Notes under the pieces: model-generated | What the model was told of the DNA's origin: nothing | What the model saw: the letters and a program-made list of their open reading frames with translations, nothing else | Database searches by the model: none | Shown: positions 60,745 through 64,000 of the stretch, in pieces | Position numbering within the stretch: the first letter of the stretch is position 1 | Layout of the letters: every line of letters starts with the position of its first letter | Program-made: the position numbers and the translations under genes | From: Tillus elongatus | Lineage: Eukaryota; Arthropoda; Insecta; Coleoptera; Cleridae | Direction of reading: 5' to 3' | NCBI GenBank assembly: GCA_964006375.1 | Contig: OZ023262.1 | Span: 49,056,960-49,120,959, forward strand | DNA: 64,000 nucleotides

Positions 60745-61330
60745 GACTCCTAGCCATACATTAAATCCCCACCTAACTTGATGATGAATCTCATAATTTA
60801 AGAACGGATTTTGATCGGCCCAATACAGGTTGTTGTGTCTGTTAAATATCCCGCAGTTTGTAAATCTGCTTTCATCAGACCACAGAACCTTAGGCGGAAA
60901 TTGAGGATTTTCTCCAAAACAATATTCTTCTTTTTAGGTCACCATCTCGGAGTCCTTCACTAATATATGTTTTATATAGACGATACCTACTTCAATTTTT
61001 TAGAATTTTCTGGGCAGTTGATTTAGGCACTTCAACATTATTTTCCAGTTGACGAATAAGGGAGGTACGAGGATTGTCAATGACACTTTGCAAAACAAGA
61101 TTTTCAATATTTTTATTAGGCACTCTAATTAGATTGTGTTTTTAAAGGAACCATACGTAATTAAATTATTTGTAAGCATTCTGAAGGTCGATATACCTGG
61201 TTGCCGTCTTTCTGGATATCGCTGAAAGTACATACCTATCTTGAGTTCGTTCAGCGTTCCTATGGCACAAAATGAAACAATCATACATGGCCACTTTTTC
61301 CCAATTTGAAAGCTTTTCCATATTAAATTT
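60745..61330 (-). pseudogene. Transposase remnant (DUF4817 helix-turn-helix type)
   Basis: Minus strand: MEKLSNWEKVAMYDCFILCH, RYPERRQPGISTFRML and LITYGSF in alternating frames, then RVPNKNIENLVLQSVIDNPR and TSLIRQLENNVEVPKSTAQK, then decayed catalytic sequence. Same family as 31410-31850 but with more of the middle preserved. Intergenic, between PLRG1 and RMND5A. Confidence 0.72.
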
Positions 61331-62059
61331 AATTGGTATTGTATCTCAAAAAATATCACAATTATTTGACAAAGTTTAAAACTCTTAACAGATAAAAGCT
61401 AATAAATGAGAAAGTTTTGACAGATCGTTACATAGCTAGGACAACAAATAACAGATTTACGACATTTGTTTCATAGACAAGTAAGTGAAAAACTGTTTTT
61501 TTTTTAAATATAAATGTACATTTTTGGTCATCTAAAGATAGGCTTTCTATACATGGTAGAAAAGCTCTATGCTCTATTTAATGACATACCTATAAATATA
61601 AATCTTATATAGCGGCCATAAGGAATAACAAAGTTGTATATGGTTGCAAACAAAACTAGACGGCCGAGAAAAAAATTGTTAACGTAATTCGATCGGCCGT
61701 AGTCACTAATACAAAACCATGATATAATGACTTAGAAGAGATATGATGTTGCGCATATGCCCCGCCCCCTCATATGACGTCAGGTGGTGAGTAACCTTAC
61801 AGAAGTCCAACTACACACTTAAAACAAAGTCATTCTCAATCAAAAAGTTTCTATACGTCAGTTTAATGCGGTTGAAGTTACGCCTATATTGTCTTTTTCC
61901 GATAATATAGATCGCAGCGCTAAATTTAATCTTTTCCATTTTTATTACTTCCAACTGTATGCACTTAAATATTAGTAAAATACGTAATTTGTTAAGAGGT
62001 TGTGATGAAACGTCAAACCCCACTGCACGACGCATGTTATTGTTGCATTGGACTCACCA
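61331..62059. other. Intergenic stretch, nothing recognised
   Basis: AT-rich; a GC-richer phrase near 61760 (GCCCCGCCCCCTCATATGACGTCAGG) includes a CRE-like TGACGTCA and a GC box, possibly promoter-associated, though 1 kb from the RMND5A start. Confidence 0.35.
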
Positions 62060-62134
62060 CTTGACACCATGCGCGTCACAGGTCTAAAAATAGGTAGTCT
62101 GAATATCATATCTCTCGTTATTTGTATCATGTAC
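62060..62134 (+). repeat. Repeat Z, left copy
   Basis: About 75 bp starting CTTGACACCATGCGCG and containing GGTCTAAAAATAGGTAGTC and TCATATCTCTCGTTATT. An inverted copy lies at 63928-64000. The two face each other across the RMND5A start. Confidence 0.75.
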
Positions 62135-62365
62135 CAAATTTTATTAAATTTGTTTACAAGATGGAGAAGAGTTTCAATTTTTCGAAAAACACAATTTTTA
62201 GTTTTTGTTCGATATTTTCAAAACCCCTGCGATATTTTTAATTTCGATACAGCATCTGATTAGGCTCGGAATAGCGCAACTTTTTTCCCATTTAACCAAA
62301 ATTGTATCTCTTATCGTTTCCGAAATCCCCATGTGGTCATTTTTATTTGGGACCTTATATAGGTA

Positions 62366-62544
<179 letters not shown>

Positions 62545-62549
62545 CCTAC

Positions 62550-62612
62550 TTTGACACAACTATATTTAACTGTTGGTGACAGTTGGCGTCTGGTGAACTC
62601 GGCCATTGTATA
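62550..62612 (+). repeat. Half of a small foldback element
   Basis: TTGACACAAC...TGTTGG...CTGGTGAACTCGGCCATTGT matches the right half of the hairpin at 63494-63584. It is the closest recognisable sequence to the RMND5A transcription start. Confidence 0.6.
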
Positions 62613-62760
62613 CAATAAAAACTCTAATTGAAGTTGACATTTTGACATGTTAATTTGACGTAAATGAAACTGCAAAATAATCATGTTGACATTTTTCGCG
62701 AATAACAAAAGAGACAAAAGAAGCGATTAGCGATTGTTGTCAATTATTGTTATAATAATC

Positions 62761-62896
62761 ATGGAAGCCTGCTTAGCGGTCGAGAAGGAAGTTGATAGAG
62801 TTTTATCAAAGTGTAGTGCTATAAGCGATCATGCTACCAGGGTGCTGACGGAACTCATCGAACACGTAGAAAACTTGAAAGCCGAATTGGAAAATG
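62761..62896 (+). CDS. RMND5A: RMND5A exon 1
   Basis: 136 bp, ending after one base of a codon at a GTAATA donor. Encodes the N-terminal helix through HVENLKAELEN. Confidence 0.88.
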
Positions 62897-63258
62897 GTAA
62901 TAAGGTTATCCGTTTGCTACGCACATAGCAACAATGGTGGGCATGCGGTTGTTTTCAAACATTTCTACTTACAGCTCCCCCAGATCACATGCTAACAGAA
63001 GTGCAAATAGACGTTCTTAGACAGGTAATGACGAAGGTTACAGAGACGATATCGAGGCTTGCAACAGAGCACAGGGAGACGCACAGCTCAGTATCGAAAG
63101 TCGGAAAAGCCATTGACCGCAATTTTACGTCTGATTACGCGGCTACTACAAGAGATGATGTTCTCACTACCCCAGACAAAATCCACTTAATCAATAAAGT
63201 AGTATGCCAACATTATTATAGGCAGGGTATGCATGAAGTAGCTGACTCGCTGGCCGAG
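62761..63258 (+). CDS. RMND5A: RMND5A, CTLH/GID E3 ligase subunit, first two exons (gene continues past window)
   Basis: Two exons (62761-62896 and 62975-63258) join in frame to 140 residues. MEACLAVEKEVDRVLSK matches the RMND5 N-terminus, and THSSVSKVGKAIDRNF with HYYRQGMHEVADSLAE matches the following conserved region that leads into the LisH domain. In other animals RMND5A pairs with MAEA as the RING module of the CTLH/GID ubiquitin ligase. The LisH, CTLH and RING parts lie beyond the window. An in-frame ATG exists upstream at 62734, but homology favours 62761. Intact so far, so probably functional. Confidence 0.92.
62975..63258 (+). CDS. RMND5A: RMND5A exon 2
   Basis: The acceptor TTCTACTTACAG follows a 78-bp intron. 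284 bp, ending in phase 0 at a GTAAAT donor. Encodes APPDHMLTEVQIDVLRQVM through DSLAE. Confidence 0.9.
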
Positions 63259-63493
63259 GTAAATTTATATGTTTATAATCATTAATATTATTAACAAGGA
63301 GGTCTTTTAAAATTTCCTTTAAAGTGAGTTACATACTCCTTTAGAATGAAGGACAACTGCTATGTAAAAATTTCTTCACTGAATGCCATCTATTATTAAA
63401 GGAGAACTAAGGTCACTTGAACAATTTGGCGGGAATTTTAATTGTGTAACATTCATTCCCCTAAAATATTATTTAACATAATTTTAATTTCAC

Positions 63494-63584
63494 TGGTCAA
63501 GTTAACCAGGCGCCAACATTTGGATTGGTATATTTAAAAGTGTTGACACAACAATTGCTTGTTGGTGCCTGGTGAACTTGGCCA
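63494..63584. mobile_element. ~90-bp foldback (MITE-like) element in RMND5A intron 2
   Basis: GGTCAAGTTAACCAGGCGCC at 63495 and, inverted, GGTGCCTGGTGAACTTGGCC at 63563 form ~24-bp arms with a few mismatches around a ~40-bp loop. Target duplications not resolved. Confidence 0.65.
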
Positions 63585-63927
63585 TTGTGTGGGTCAACAT
63601 TTGTCTGTCCTTTCTGAAGATATAATATCCCTAGAATTACCTTTGGGTAAACTCAGTGATGTTAACCCTACCGATTTTTTGGTAGATCTACCGATTTAGA
63701 ATAAAGTCTACCGATCTACCGATTCGACACAAATTCTACCGAAAAACAAGCGGTGATTAGCTGTCTTAGCTTTATAATGAAACTCATTACAGTTTGCAGT
63801 TACCTACCTTTTCAACCATTTATAGATAAATTTGACTTATAGTTAACAGGGTCCTGCTTTCTCCATTACAAATTTTAAATTATCAGGTTGCCCTCTATCG
63901 GCCGGAGGATATAATAACAAAATTGGT

Positions 63928-64000
63928 TAAACACATGATATAAATAACGAGAGATATGATGACTACCTATTTTTAGACCTGTCACATGCACCGTGTCAAG
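63928..64000 (-). repeat. Repeat Z, right copy (inverted, reaches window end)
   Basis: Reverse complement of 62060-62134 with a few differences (CTTGACACGGTGCATG versus CTTGACACCATGCGCG). Cut by the window edge. Confidence 0.75.

Overview
This window is nuclear DNA of an arthropod, most likely an insect. It contains spliced genes with GT..AG introns, insect-type piggyBac, Tc1/mariner, Penelope-like, Ty3/gypsy and non-LTR elements, and many long (AT)n arrays. A beetle is a reasonable guess, but the sequence alone does not fix the order.

Two host genes are supported. PLRG1 (pleiotropic regulator 1, the WD40 spliceosome protein; Tango4 in flies) lies on the minus strand in six exons from 60095 down to 11078. 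It encodes a continuous 456-residue protein. Its introns are 0.1, 6.6, 6.8, 8.2 and 26 kb, and the four long ones are packed with transposons. Head-to-head with it, 2.7 kb away, the first two exons of RMND5A (a CTLH/GID ubiquitin-ligase subunit) start at 62761 on the plus strand and run off the window.

Layout. 1-11 kb, downstream of PLRG1: degenerate repeats, a decayed mariner with long inverted repeats, a Penelope-like element (RT plus GIY-YIG) with a hammerhead motif near its 3' end, and a decayed LINE. 11-37 kb, PLRG1 intron 5: piggyBac, a palindromic array of 306-bp units, a LINE, an intact DD41D mariner, a tRNA-type SINE, and a full-length LINE nested in a related LINE. 37-45 kb, intron 4: a 67-bp LINE-tail insertion, a possible LTR, and an RT-deleted gypsy element with both LTRs. 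46-53 kb, intron 3: a LINE split by a second LINE and by a solo LTR; the second LINE is itself split by a 1.6-kb satellite-like retroposon. 53-59.5 kb, intron 2: a degenerate relative of the 306-bp unit, LINE scraps, and two copies of a 1.3-1.5 kb repeat family (called X here). 60-64 kb: PLRG1 exon 1, a transposase remnant, and RMND5A exons 1-2.

The most interesting object is the array at 14318-17552. Each 306-bp unit carries a complete type I hammerhead ribozyme (ten in all), so it reads as a retrozyme: a non-autonomous retroelement that moves through self-cleaved circular RNA. Five units face one way and about 5.5 the other, joined head-to-head, and the whole block sits between perfect 11-bp target-site duplications. 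This suggests a single insertion copied round a circular RNA from both sides of the target. A small Penelope palindrome at 59342-59482 has the same head-to-head, duplication-flanked form, hinting that Penelope-type reverse transcriptase mobilised both.
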